A stretch of 64,000 bases of DNA, taken from Amedibacterium intestinale. GTDB taxonomy: Bacteria; Bacillota_I; Bacilli_A; Erysipelotrichales; Erysipelotrichaceae. Where the stretch lies: positions 1,178,001-1,242,000 of the forward strand of contig NZ_AP019711.1 of the NCBI RefSeq assembly GCF_010537335.1, written 5' to 3'. Both the position numbers and the translations under genes were made by a program. A model generated the notes under the pieces. The model saw only the letters and a list, made by a program, of their open reading frames with translations. It was not told the origin of the DNA and ran no database searches. Below, piece by piece: positions 26,723-35,438 of the stretch. Each line of letters opens with the position of its first letter. Positions within the stretch are counted from its first letter, which is position 1.

Positions 26723-27491
26723 ATGAATCCTCCTCTATTGCAGCTAATGCCTTTAAAGCACAGGCATATACAAGTTCTTTACGATATTGTGCACTTCCTC
26801 TTATATTCGATGCACACTCTACTTTTTCTTTTAAAGAAGAAGCAATTTCCTCTTTTGACATATCCAGTGAATAACTGTAGCGTTTTGCACATTTTGGAGT
26901 AGCTCCAACAACCATGCGATATTCATTTTCTGTACGAGCAGCTGCTACATTTAATACAGATAAATCTGTAGCACTTCTTCTTACACAGCGAAAAGCTGCT
27001 TTTAATGCTTCTTTCTTAACAAATACATGTGTTACTATATCTCTTTCCCCATGCCCTTTTACAAAGTCTTCTATTTTAACTGCTCCTGCGTGATGAAAAT
27101 ATACGGTTGTATCCAATGCCAAAAATGCACATAAAACATCGGAGAAACCAAAACGTGAATACAAGCTTCCTCCTAGCGTTGCCATGTTTCTAAGCTGTAC
27201 CCCCACAATATCTTTCACACTGTCACAAAGCATATTTTGACACCATGCATTTAGTGCAGGATGAGTTTCTAACGTTCTTAAGGATGTCATTGCCCCAATA
27301 AGAAATCCATCTTCCTGTTCAATGATTTCATCGCTTAAAAGATCGCTGCAATCAATTGCGACAGGAATATTTCGATTTTGCATCTTTAACCAAATCATAC
27401 CACCCAGAATTTGATTGTTACGATTTTTTTGTAAAAGTTCATACGCTTCATCCAAAGAAGCACTTTTTATATATTGCTGAATCTGCAGCAT
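26712..27491 (-). CDS. molybdenum hydroxylase FAD-binding subunit
   Basis: 259-residue subunit of the CoxM/XdhB type: N-terminal FAD-binding region with the ILGGMIWLK stretch (the usual GGTDL-like loop, here GGMIWL), then IVGVQLRNMATLGGSLYSRFGFSDV, which holds the conserved NxxTxGG and adenine-side motif (here NMATLGG), and a C-terminal CO-dehydrogenase-flavoprotein domain. It passes electrons from the Fe-S subunit to NAD or another carrier. It is the first gene of the hydroxylase operon; GGAGAGGAGAGGTTTT precedes the ATG. Slightly short compared with the 270-290 usual for the family. Confidence 0.9.
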   Translation of the reverse strand: MLQIQQYIKSASLDEAYELLQKNRNNQILGGMIWLKMQNRNIPVAIDCSDLLSDEIIEQEDGFLIGAMTSLRTLETHPALNAWCQNMLCDSVKDIVGVQLRNMATLGGSLYSRFGFSDVLCAFLALDTTVYFHHAGAVKIEDFVKGHGERDIVTHVFVKKEALKAAFRCVRRSATDLSVLNVAAARTENEYRMVVGATPKCAKRYSYSLDMSKEEIASSLKEKVECASNIRGSAQYRKELVYACALKALAAIEEDSYAG

Positions 27492-27530
27492 AAAACCTCT
27501 CCTCTCCTTTTACAAGTATTCTCTATTTTC

Positions 27531-27559
27531 ATTATACAATATCTCATGTGTTTCCACAT
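27531..27559 (-). promoter_or_regulatory. promoter of hydroxylase operon with overlapping palindrome
   Basis: TATAAT at 27536-27531 (minus) with a weak -35 (ATGTGG) 17 bp away. The -35 is part of a perfect palindrome ATGTG-GAAA-CACAT (27546-27559), a position suited to a regulator controlling access to a poor -35. The regulator is unknown. Confidence 0.45.
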
Positions 27560-27577
27560 AAAAAAATGAAATACGTA

Positions 27578-27606
27578 CAAAAAGGAAGCGCATGAACACT
27601 CCCTTT
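27578..27606 (-). terminator. terminator of purine permease gene
   Basis: AAAGGGAGTG-TTCATG-CGCTTCCTTT on the minus strand (10 bp including two G-T pairs), followed by TTTTTG. It lies just after the permease stop at 27614 and separates it from the hydroxylase operon. Confidence 0.75.
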
Positions 27607-27613
27607 CACTCAC

Positions 27614-28918
27614 TTATTTTTCTTTGCTTTTTGGAAGAATTAAATTTAATACAGTCGCAATCACAAATGTCATAATGATTCCATTCTGTGCAAAGATATT
27701 TCCAACCCATGCTGGAAGCTGATCCAATACAGCAGGAACATTTCCAATTCCAACTCCTAAACCAATCGCCAAAGCAACAATTAGACCATTTCTTTCATCA
27801 AGAGCTTCTCTTGTTAAAGACTGAATACCACTTACTAAAATCATAGAGAACATAATAACTGCCGCTCCCCCTAAAACAGATTGTGGCATAACAGAGAAAA
27901 TAGCACTCAATTTCGGACAGAATCCACAAAGCAGCAGGAAGATTGCCCCTGTCATAATCGTAAAGCGATTCACAACTTTTGTTACTGTAACAAGACCAAC
28001 ATTTTGAGAAAAAGAAGTATTTGGAAGAACACCGAAGAAAGCCGCAAAGATACTTCCAAGTCCATCTGCCATAACACCACCGCGAAGTTCATCTACAGTT
28101 GCTTCACGATTTAATCCACCATTGGTAATTCCACTAATATCACCTACAGTTTCAACCGTTGTAGCAATAAACATAATTCCCATCGCAATGATAACTTCCC
28201 AGTTAAATTCAAATGCTACCGGCATGAATTTTGGAAGAGCAAACCATGATGCATTAGAAACAGCACTGAAATCAACCATCCCAAGACAAATTGCCAAAAT
28301 ATAACCAGCAACGATTCCAATCAAAATAGAAGCATTGTTAATAAATCCTTTAAACTGTTTCGCAATCAAAATAACGATAATAACAAATGTACCAACTGTT
28401 AAATGCTGCCAGCTACCAAAATCCGCAGCACCACTTCCACCACCAAAATAATTAATTCCAACTGGAAGTAAGGATAATCCAATTGAAATGATGACTAAAG
28501 AAGTAACCACTGGAGGAAACAATTTTTTCAATGGTTTGATAAAATATCCAAGAACCATTTCAAAAATACCGCCGATAAAACAAGCACCCATCAATGCTCC
28601 ATATCCATATAAAGCACCCATAGCTTTTGCTGTACCGATAAAACCTGAACTTGTTCCCATTACGATTGGTAATTTAGCACCAACCTTCCATACAGGATAT
28701 AACTGTACAAGTGTAACTACAGCTGCAACAAACATCGCATTTTGAATTAGATTTGTTTTCAAGCCTGTTGCCATATCCAGCATACCGCAAATAATTAACA
28801 ATGGGGAAATATTTCCCAAAAACATTGCTAGAATATGCTGAATTCCTAAAGGCAATGCCTTTTTTAGCTCCACTTTCCCATCAAGTTCATAAATAGAGCC
28901 AGTTTTCTTTTCTTCCAT
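27614..28918 (-). CDS. NCS2 family purine (uracil/xanthine) permease
   Basis: 434-residue inner-membrane transporter with 12-14 hydrophobic segments. The NCS2 family signature is present (FFGVLPNTSFSQNVGLV, about residues 300-316), with the paired helix motifs TSSGFIGTA and the LGGAAVIMF stretch. It resembles xanthine/uric acid or guanine/hypoxanthine permeases. Start is the ATG at 28918, with GGAGGAG eight bases before; an upstream in-frame TTG is rejected. A purine riboswitch with a terminator lies in its leader, so expression should fall when purine is plentiful. It leads directly to the hydroxylase operon, implying import of the same substrate. Confidence 0.95.
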   Translation of the reverse strand: MEEKKTGSIYELDGKVELKKALPLGIQHILAMFLGNISPLLIICGMLDMATGLKTNLIQNAMFVAAVVTLVQLYPVWKVGAKLPIVMGTSSGFIGTAKAMGALYGYGALMGACFIGGIFEMVLGYFIKPLKKLFPPVVTSLVIISIGLSLLPVGINYFGGGSGAADFGSWQHLTVGTFVIIVILIAKQFKGFINNASILIGIVAGYILAICLGMVDFSAVSNASWFALPKFMPVAFEFNWEVIIAMGIMFIATTVETVGDISGITNGGLNREATVDELRGGVMADGLGSIFAAFFGVLPNTSFSQNVGLVTVTKVVNRFTIMTGAIFLLLCGFCPKLSAIFSVMPQSVLGGAAVIMFSMILVSGIQSLTREALDERNGLIVALAIGLGVGIGNVPAVLDQLPAWVGNIFAQNGIIMTFVIATVLNLILPKSKEK

Positions 28919-28933
28919 TCTTTTCTCCTCCAA

Positions 28934-29053
28934 TAAAAAAATTCTCGTATTTCGCGAGAATCAACTATTGTATTACAAAAAGCTGATTCCGTAGTCTCGA
29001 AATAACGGTTCGAGCTAGAAACATCTGCACCATAACAGCAGAACTATACGAAA
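28934..29053 (-). promoter_or_regulatory. purine riboswitch (guanine/hypoxanthine/xanthine class) with terminator
   Basis: Minus-strand leader of the permease. P1 (7 bp) pairs TTTCGTA (29053-29047) with TACGGAA (28993-28987). P2 loop holds TTATGG, the core has GTTTCTA, P3 is CTCGAA/TTCGAG with loop CCGTTAT, and the closing core is GACTACG. The C of GACTACG corresponds to the specificity base that selects guanine-like ligands. The expression platform has a terminator, ATTCTCG-CGAAATA-CGAGAAT plus seven T (28961-28934). GAATCA at the P1 3' side can instead pair with TGATTC of the terminator, giving an antiterminator. Ligand should therefore switch transcription off. The base after GTTTCTA is G where most members have C. 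Confidence 0.92.
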
Positions 29054-29253
29054 CGTGATTCATTTTACCATAAATTTCACATAAATGTCACGTAATTTTT
29101 ACATCTATTTTATTTCCTGCCTAATACATACTCAATAAGCTATAAAACAAATGATATTTAAAGAACATTTTTAGAGATACTAGTATTCCATACAAGCTGT
29201 TCTACCATTTTTACTCATGCTATACTATAAGCAGAAAATGGAGGAAAACACAC

Positions 29254-30051
29254 ATGGAAAAAATATATACAATCAGTGAGATAGGAAAACTTCTTGGATT
29301 AAGCAATGATGCCATTCGTTTTTATGAAAAGAAAGGACTGGTTCATCCAGATATCAATCCAGAAAACAAATATCGCATGTATACGATACAAAATGTACTG
29401 GAGCTACTGGATATTATTTATTACCGCCATCTTGATTTTTCTGTTTCTGATATTTGTGAACTTTCCAAATCCTTAGACCCTAAACGAGTATATACACTTG
29501 TTGAACAACAAAGAAAAAATGTAGAAAGAAGAATTCGCTATGAACAGCAGCTTTTAAAAAAAATCACATATATTCAATCTTTATTTGAAAACATTAAAAC
29601 AAAAGAAGGCGTATGCAGTTTACAGGTTTTCCCTGCCTCCTTCATTCTTTTTGAAGATACAAACAAAAAACAGTTTTTTCATCACGAAATACAGCATATT
29701 TCTACTGATCAATTTGTCTTATGTTCGATATATCGACATTATCTTATGAACGATGATACCTTAAAGAAAATATATACATACGTAACTCTTGATGAAGCAA
29801 TTATAAAAGAACTGGATATGCATATAGATAAAGCAGAAAATAAATTTCTCTTTGAAAGAAAAAGCATTCATATGAGCGTAAAAATGGAAAATGGGAATAT
29901 CCAAAAGAAAGATATTGCCATCATGCAGGAATATGCCAGAAAGAAGCAGCTAGCTACAGAATCTTTCTTTTTTGCTCGTGAAATACCTTTAACGTTTTAT
30001 CATGATACAAAAAACTATTATGCAGAAATTTATCTCCCTTTAAAAAAATAA
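29254..30051 (+). CDS. MerR family transcriptional regulator
   Basis: 265 residues. Residues 1-70 are a MerR winged helix-turn-helix (YTISEIGKLLGLSNDAIRFYEKKGLV), followed by a long dimerisation helix about 75-125 and a C-terminal effector domain of about 140 residues that looks like the GyrI/BmrR-type ligand pocket in outline but lacks motifs I can name. GGAGGAAAACACAC precedes the ATG. It ends 63 bp before a MATE pump gene with the same orientation, whose promoter has the 19-bp spacer typical for MerR activation. It is therefore probably a drug-sensing activator of that pump. A TATACT -10 lies at 29221-29226. Confidence 0.9.
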   Translation: MEKIYTISEIGKLLGLSNDAIRFYEKKGLVHPDINPENKYRMYTIQNVLELLDIIYYRHLDFSVSDICELSKSLDPKRVYTLVEQQRKNVERRIRYEQQLLKKITYIQSLFENIKTKEGVCSLQVFPASFILFEDTNKKQFFHHEIQHISTDQFVLCSIYRHYLMNDDTLKKIYTYVTLDEAIIKELDMHIDKAENKFLFERKSIHMSVKMENGNIQKKDIAIMQEYARKKQLATESFFFAREIPLTFYHDTKNYYAEIYLPLKK

Positions 30052-30060
30052 AATTTTAGC

Positions 30061-30091
30061 TTGACCCTAGTCTTACTCCAACCTTTATACT
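30061..30091 (+). promoter_or_regulatory. MerR-type promoter (19-bp spacer) of MATE pump
   Basis: TTGACC (30061-30066), a 19-bp spacer, TATACT (30086-30091). The long spacer and the sequence CTAG...CTCCAACCT are characteristic of promoters that MerR proteins activate by DNA distortion, as in TTGACC-based sites of the family. The start codon follows 24 bp after. Confidence 0.75.
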
Positions 30092-30114
30092 GATAAGCAT
30101 TGGAGGTTGACAGT

Positions 30115-31446
30115 ATGCGAAAAGAAATAATGAAAAAACAGTTTTGGAAATATGTACTTCCTTCTATGTTTGCCATGTTATTGAGCGGTTTTTACTCCAT
30201 CATTGATGGTTTATTTGTAGGAAATGCCGTTGGTAATACAGCACTTGCGGCAATTAATATTGCCTATCCAATACAAGTTGTATTGAACGCCACTGCTATT
30301 GGAATAGGAATCGGAGGAGCTGTTACGATGTCCTGGTTTCGTGGAAAAAATCAAGAAAAATACTGTGATCAAACCATTGGAACATCCTTTAGCTTATTAG
30401 TATCAGCAGGAATCCTTCTTCCTCTTGTCTTTTATATGATAACTCCCCAGCTTCTGCATTTGCTTGGGGCAAGTGGGGAAGTTTATATAGGAGCATACGA
30501 ATATATTGCAGTCATTTTAATCGGTGGATTGCTGCCTGTTTTAGGAAATGGATTAAACCCATTATTAAGAAATCATGGAAAAACGATTCATGCCACACTT
30601 TGTATGAGCAGTGGTTTGATTACAAATATCGTTTTAGATTATGTTTTGGTATTTAAAATGCAAATGGGACTGCATGGAGCTGCGCTGGCCACAATTATTG
30701 CCCAAGGTGTCGTTGCATGTTCCACTTTGTCATTTTTATGGTATTCCAATATACGTCATTTACCAATCCGTTATTTTTTTCCTTCTAAAAAGCTCATATT
30801 ACGAATCCTTCGTATTGGAATTTCTCCTTTTGGACAAACCCTTGTTCCTTGCATCGTTATCATTCTGACAAACTGGATGTGTTTAAAGTATGGCGGAAAC
30901 GATGCCGTTACAGTTTTCTCCGTCGTATCCTATGTACTTGCCAGTGCACAGCTTCTTTTACAGGGGATTGGAGACGGTGTACAGCCTTTATTAAGTTTTT
31001 ATCATGGGGCAAAGGAAGAACATATCATTCATGCTTTATATAAAAAATCTTTCTTCCTATCTATCGGTTGTGCCATTCTGCTTTCTTCAGGTGTATTCTT
31101 ATTTGCTACACCACTAACTGCATTGTTTGGAGTAAGTACTTCTATTTATGAAGAATGCCGCATTGCCTTGCTAATCACTGCGCTTTCTTTCCCTTTTATC
31201 GGCATTACTCGTTTAACATCGGCTGTTTTTTATGCAACAGGAAAGTCAAAAAACTCCTCTTTACTGGTATACATAGAGCCATGCATTATTCTTCCTGCAT
31301 GTCTTATTATCCTTTCTTCCACTTTTGCATTAACTGGCATCTGGGTTGCATATCCAGCAGCACAAATTATTTTAAGTTCTATTGCCTTGATTTTAAAAAG
31401 TCCCGCTTTAGTAGCACACCCTATTACACCCATTACTCAACTTTAA
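30115..31446 (+). CDS. MATE family multidrug efflux transporter
   Basis: 443-residue, 12-helix membrane protein of the MATE (DinF/NorM-type) family. The N-terminal helices contain the ALAAINIAYPIQVVLNATAIGIGIGGAVTMS stretch with the family's conserved NAT..G..GG pattern, and the first helix has MLLSGFYSIIDGLFVGNAVG. MATE proteins export cationic drugs or metabolites in exchange for Na+ or H+. Start is the ATG at 30115 behind GGAGGTTGACAGT; the frame open from 30100 is not used. It is probably activated by the MerR regulator upstream. Closed by the terminator at 31462. Confidence 0.92.
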   Translation: MRKEIMKKQFWKYVLPSMFAMLLSGFYSIIDGLFVGNAVGNTALAAINIAYPIQVVLNATAIGIGIGGAVTMSWFRGKNQEKYCDQTIGTSFSLLVSAGILLPLVFYMITPQLLHLLGASGEVYIGAYEYIAVILIGGLLPVLGNGLNPLLRNHGKTIHATLCMSSGLITNIVLDYVLVFKMQMGLHGAALATIIAQGVVACSTLSFLWYSNIRHLPIRYFFPSKKLILRILRIGISPFGQTLVPCIVIILTNWMCLKYGGNDAVTVFSVVSYVLASAQLLLQGIGDGVQPLLSFYHGAKEEHIIHALYKKSFFLSIGCAILLSSGVFLFATPLTALFGVSTSIYEECRIALLITALSFPFIGITRLTSAVFYATGKSKNSSLLVYIEPCIILPACLIILSSTFALTGIWVAYPAAQIILSSIALILKSPALVAHPITPITQL

Positions 31447-31461
31447 TTTAATTGTTTTATC

Positions 31462-31487
31462 CACCTGCTTTATGGCAGGTGATTTTT
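31462..31487 (+). terminator. terminator of MATE gene
   Basis: CACCTGC-TTTATG-GCAGGTG, then ATTTTTAT, 15 bp after the stop. Confidence 0.85.
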
Positions 31488-31645
31488 ATATTTCTTCTGT
31501 TATTAAAGATAAAAAAATGCCCATATATTTTATAAGAATTCAATGTGTATGAATTTTAATTTGATTATACTTCTTATGGTATTTCTATGACAAGCTTTTA
31601 CGTATAACAGCTAAGATTTCTTGTATAAAAGACATTTTGTATAAG

Positions 31646-31673
31646 AAAAAGCCATGAAAACATTATTCATGAC
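31646..31673 (-). terminator. terminator of PstS-like gene
   Basis: On the minus strand GTCATGAA-TAATGTT-TTCATGGC (8 bp with one G-T pair) followed by TTTTTC, 12 bp after the stop at 31685. Confidence 0.75.
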
Positions 31674-31684
31674 TCCTTCTAACA

Positions 31685-32878
31685 TTATTCCTCTAATAAA
31701 CTGGTATATCCTACCTCTTCTATCAAATGCTGTCCCTGTTCTGCTTTTATCCAATCCAAAAGAAGATCGATATTTGGATTTGTATGATTTTTCAAGGTAA
31801 CTGCATAAAAATCATTTGTAATAGGATACGTTTTATTGATGATATTTTCTCTTGTTGGCTGTACTCCATTTATCGCAAGATGACGAATCTTTTTTTCTTT
31901 CACAAGCTCTGTGGAGTAGAAACGAAAGCTATATCCAATCGCATTTTTATAGTTTTTATAATTTGCAGTTTGATGAATGATACCTCCCATTCCTATGACA
32001 ACATCTTCTTCCAGTGGCTTTATTAATGTATGACCTTTCATTAAACGAAGAAGTGCAGACTGAGAACCACTGCCTTCTGGTCTTTGGAATGCACGAATAC
32101 GCTCATCATTTCCTCCAGCTTGTTTCCAGTTTGTTATTTCTCCACTATAAATCTGCTGTATTTGCTTTACAGTTAAATTATCCACTGGATTTTTCGTATT
32201 GACAAAAAACACAAAGGCTTCTTTGCCAATTGGAGTTAATTCCAATTCTACTCCTGCTTTTTTCGCATCTTCCAGCTGCTTATCACTTGGTGCTGCCACA
32301 AATATTATATCGGTTTCCTTATTTATTAAACGATCGTATGCATTTGGTGTCTTACTGCATACAACAAGGCTTTCCTCTTCTTTGGAATACTCTTCTCCAT
32401 ATTTCCATGGAAGATACTCTCTATTTGGATATACATTTTCTGCAATCGAAGCATAGACAGGATATAACGCTGTTGCCCCATCCAAACGAGGAAGATTTTC
32501 TTCTAATTTTAAATCTGAATTCATTTTTACTGTTTTATTTCCTTCTGTAAATGGCGTATAGTTCGTAAAAATCAATTCATCATCATCTACAACACGTGGT
32601 ATGTTTTTATCATACAGGTACAACATTTGATAGGAAGCACCAAATATAATACAAACAAGACTACCGATAAAAGCAGTTAGCAAAATCTTTTTTCTAGATG
32701 ATTTTGAAAGAAACATAGAAACCGCAATTTCAAACAATACGACACCAGCACTTACACTTCCATAAGCCAGCATAGGTACACCGCTCCATGAGCTATATAA
32801 AGAATATACTAATAATCCATATATCGTAGAAAAAACAACCAATATGCATAAAACGATTTTCCCTATTTTTTTCCACAT
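31685..32878 (-). CDS. membrane-tethered PstS-like phosphate-binding protein
   Basis: 397 residues. The first 90 contain three hydrophobic segments (about 5-30, 36-58, 64-88) with a short basic loop, SKSSRKK. The rest is a type II periplasmic-binding domain of the PstS kind: LDGATALYPVYASIAENVYP near the ligand site, then LTVKQIQQIYSGEITNWKQAGG and IRAFQRPEGSGSQSALLRLM, the phosphate-binding arginine/serine stretch. No lipobox is seen, so it is anchored by helices rather than lipid. No pst transporter genes lie nearby. It may bind phosphate for sensing or surface use, or bind a different oxyanion. It follows the PBP gene by 40 bp but has no confirmed tie to division. Confidence 0.85.
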   Translation of the reverse strand: MWKKIGKIVLCILVVFSTIYGLLVYSLYSSWSGVPMLAYGSVSAGVVLFEIAVSMFLSKSSRKKILLTAFIGSLVCIIFGASYQMLYLYDKNIPRVVDDDELIFTNYTPFTEGNKTVKMNSDLKLEENLPRLDGATALYPVYASIAENVYPNREYLPWKYGEEYSKEEESLVVCSKTPNAYDRLINKETDIIFVAAPSDKQLEDAKKAGVELELTPIGKEAFVFFVNTKNPVDNLTVKQIQQIYSGEITNWKQAGGNDERIRAFQRPEGSGSQSALLRLMKGHTLIKPLEEDVVIGMGGIIHQTANYKNYKNAIGYSFRFYSTELVKEKKIRHLAINGVQPTRENIINKTYPITNDFYAVTLKNHTNPNIDLLLDWIKAEQGQHLIEEVGYTSLLEE

Positions 32879-32917
32879 TCTCCTATCCTCCTGTTTCTTT
32901 TTTACCTATTAGGTATA

Positions 32918-35104
32918 TCATTTCATCGTTACCTTAATCTGTGTATCTTTGCTTATCGTTTTTCCTGCTTTTACATTTTGCTTCGTAACACTTCCATTCC
33001 CTTCCATTTCGATTGCTATCCCTGTTAAATTCCAAAAAGCAGTAATATCTTTTTTCGTCCACCCTTTCATATCCGGCATTGTTATCGTATTTCCATCCGT
33101 AAGAAGGAATACTTTTCCATTGCTGTTTATAGAAGTATTTTCTTCTGGAAACTGACGAAGTACACTTTTTCCATTACCGATTTTTACGATATTGACATCT
33201 ATTTCCTTTAATTTTTTCTCTACATATTCTGTGCTATGATTTACCAAAGAAGGCATTTGATATTCTTCCCACTTATTTGAAGAAGAAGTATTTTGCTCAT
33301 TGCTTTCACTTTCTGATTCTCCGCTAATATTGCTGGAAACAAGTGCTGCTTTCATTGTTTCTTTAAAAGGAGTTCCTGTATCATTAAATAAATAAGGACT
33401 CTCAAATATATAATAAACCATAACTTTTGGATCATCAGCTGGTGCTGCGGCCATAACAGACTGCGTATATGTATCTCCATACTGTCCTTTATCATTGGCA
33501 ATCTGTCCTGTACCAGTTTTCGCAATAACTGATACACCATCCATTTTATAACGCTGCCCGCTTCCCTCTTTGTCCTCTACTACCATTTTCATTAATTTTC
33601 TCATATATTCACTGGTAGATTTTTTTATTGGATTTCCTACAACTTTTGTATCATATTCCTCTACAACTTTTCCAGTATTTGGATCTTCAATTCGCTCTAC
33701 AACATAAGGACGAACCATTACACCATCATTTAAGATTGCTGTATAAGCTTGTGCCATCTGTAGAGAATTAACAGAAATCCCCTGTCCAAAACCAGTATTC
33801 AGTTTTTCTGAAGCATAGGTAAAATTCATATGCCCAGGTGTATTCTCTATAAAAGGAATATCTACTTTTTTTGTAAAATTAAATTTATTAACAACATAAT
33901 CTTTAAAAATATTCGGATCTAAATATTTTGTCAACAATTCACAAATCCCAATATTGCTTGATACTGCAAATCCTTTATCAAAAGTAATTGTTCCATGATC
34001 TTTCTTTAAGGCATCATAAATAGGAGGTAAACCCGTCTTTGTTTCACTTCGTATAATTTTTCCATTATCATCTGTGTAATAATTAAATACACCACTTCTA
34101 AATGTTTTGTCATACGGATAATTCCCAGAATCAATCGCTGCAGCATACGTAATACCTTTCATTACAGAACCTGGTTCATATAAATACTCACTTGGTACGT
34201 TTAAATAATCTTTGATGTTTCGCTCATTTAAATCAAAGGAAGGCGTAGAAGCCCATCCTAAAATCTTTCCAGTTTCTACTTCCATAACAAGTCCCCAGGC
34301 TTTTTTTGCCTTGGTTTCTTTCATTGTTTTTTGAAGGCTGCTTTGTAGTGCTAATTGTACATTGCTGTCTAATGTCAAATATACATCATCTCCATTTAAT
34401 GCATATTTTTCTGTATGCTTTGTACCTGCCAAAACATTTCCATTTACATCTTTCTGATAAACTTCAAGTCCATCTTCTCCACTTAGATAATCATTTAAGG
34501 TCTTTTCCAAGCCCATCTGTCCCTGAATCTCTTTACTTTCTTCATCATAACTTGCAAATCCTATTAAATGTGAAGCAAATGTTCCTTGTGGATAATTTCT
34601 TTTTACTGTTTTCGTAAAAGTAATTCCTGGAAGTTTCATGGCATCTATTTTTTCTTTTGTCTCTGCTGACAAATTTTTTCCACGCAATCCCAGCTCCGTT
34701 TGATAAAGTCCATCTTCTCTTGCATCTCTTAAGATCTTGCTAATCTCAGTTTCTTTCAAATCCAAAACTTTCGATAACTTATATGCTGTATCATCAATAT
34801 CTTTTACATAAGCCGGTGTATTATTAATTCCTTTTCTATTTTCATCTAAAATAGCAACAAGTGTATATGTATCTTCATCTTTCGCAATAACTTCCCCATT
34901 ACGATCATAAATCGTTCCTCTATTTGCTTTTAATACATTGCTGCTGTATGTATCTGGTTCCTTGTATTCTTTTACATCTACTCCACTTCGATAATGTTTA
35001 TGTGTAACCATAGTAAAAAGGACATTCGAAATAATGAGTGCCCCTGTTATAATCATTACCAGCAGCAATACTGCCATTGTTTTATTACTGCGCTTTGGAT
35101 TCAT
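32918..35104 (-). CDS. pbpB: class B penicillin-binding protein with PASTA domains (PBP2B/FtsI type)
   Basis: 728-residue septal transpeptidase crosslinking peptidoglycan with FtsW. Cytoplasmic start, one membrane helix about 10-31, dimerisation domain (RGTIYDRNG at 62-70) and the transpeptidase domain with active-site Ser313 in SVMK, SSN at 382-384 and KTG at 529-531. Two PASTA domains close the protein (about 612-728), after an Asn/Ser-rich linker. Placement directly behind ftsL (13 bp) and rsmH supports PBP2B identity. Unlike most Firmicutes, mraY, murD, ftsW and the rest of the dcw cluster do not follow here. Confidence 0.94.
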   Translation of the reverse strand: MNPKRSNKTMAVLLLVMIITGALIISNVLFTMVTHKHYRSGVDVKEYKEPDTYSSNVLKANRGTIYDRNGEVIAKDEDTYTLVAILDENRKGINNTPAYVKDIDDTAYKLSKVLDLKETEISKILRDAREDGLYQTELGLRGKNLSAETKEKIDAMKLPGITFTKTVKRNYPQGTFASHLIGFASYDEESKEIQGQMGLEKTLNDYLSGEDGLEVYQKDVNGNVLAGTKHTEKYALNGDDVYLTLDSNVQLALQSSLQKTMKETKAKKAWGLVMEVETGKILGWASTPSFDLNERNIKDYLNVPSEYLYEPGSVMKGITYAAAIDSGNYPYDKTFRSGVFNYYTDDNGKIIRSETKTGLPPIYDALKKDHGTITFDKGFAVSSNIGICELLTKYLDPNIFKDYVVNKFNFTKKVDIPFIENTPGHMNFTYASEKLNTGFGQGISVNSLQMAQAYTAILNDGVMVRPYVVERIEDPNTGKVVEEYDTKVVGNPIKKSTSEYMRKLMKMVVEDKEGSGQRYKMDGVSVIAKTGTGQIANDKGQYGDTYTQSVMAAAPADDPKVMVYYIFESPYLFNDTGTPFKETMKAALVSSNISGESESESNEQNTSSSNKWEEYQMPSLVNHSTEYVEKKLKEIDVNIVKIGNGKSVLRQFPEENTSINSNGKVFLLTDGNTITMPDMKGWTKKDITAFWNLTGIAIEMEGNGSVTKQNVKAGKTISKDTQIKVTMK

Positions 35105-35117
35105 TCTGCATCACACC

Positions 35118-35438
35118 TTATTTATCTTCCAAATCCTCTCCCATAACAACAACCTGTTCCTGATTCGTTTTCAATCCTTTTTTTTCTGCCATCCCTACAA
35201 CTCTATCTCTTCTTTGCAGATTAATAACTTCATCTTCTAATTTTCCAACTTCATTTTTAAGATCTGTTACTTTCTCTTCTGCCTGTGTCGCAACTTTCTG
35301 CAGACCTTGATTATATGCCTTTAATCCACATTTTGCCCCTAAATAAACAACAGCAGCAAGTACAAACAATAAACCTGCGATTCCTTCCAATCTAATTCTT
35401 CTTTTTCTTTTTACAATTTTTGCTTTCGCCACTGTCAT
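35118..35438 (-). CDS. ftsL: cell division protein FtsL
   Basis: 106-residue bitopic protein: basic cytoplasmic start (KAKIVKRKRRIR), a single membrane helix about 18-37 and an external leucine/valine-rich coiled coil (EEKVTDLKNEVGKLEDEVINLQ) that pairs with DivIC/FtsB. FtsL sequence is poorly conserved; identity comes from topology, length and gene order between rsmH and the PBP. The start ATG at 35438 overlaps the rsmH stop by one base (TGATG), with AAGGATTAGG upstream. A GTG three bases earlier is a less likely start. Confidence 0.85.
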   Translation of the reverse strand: MTVAKAKIVKRKRRIRLEGIAGLLFVLAAVVYLGAKCGLKAYNQGLQKVATQAEEKVTDLKNEVGKLEDEVINLQRRDRVVGMAEKKGLKTNQEQVVVMGEDLEDK

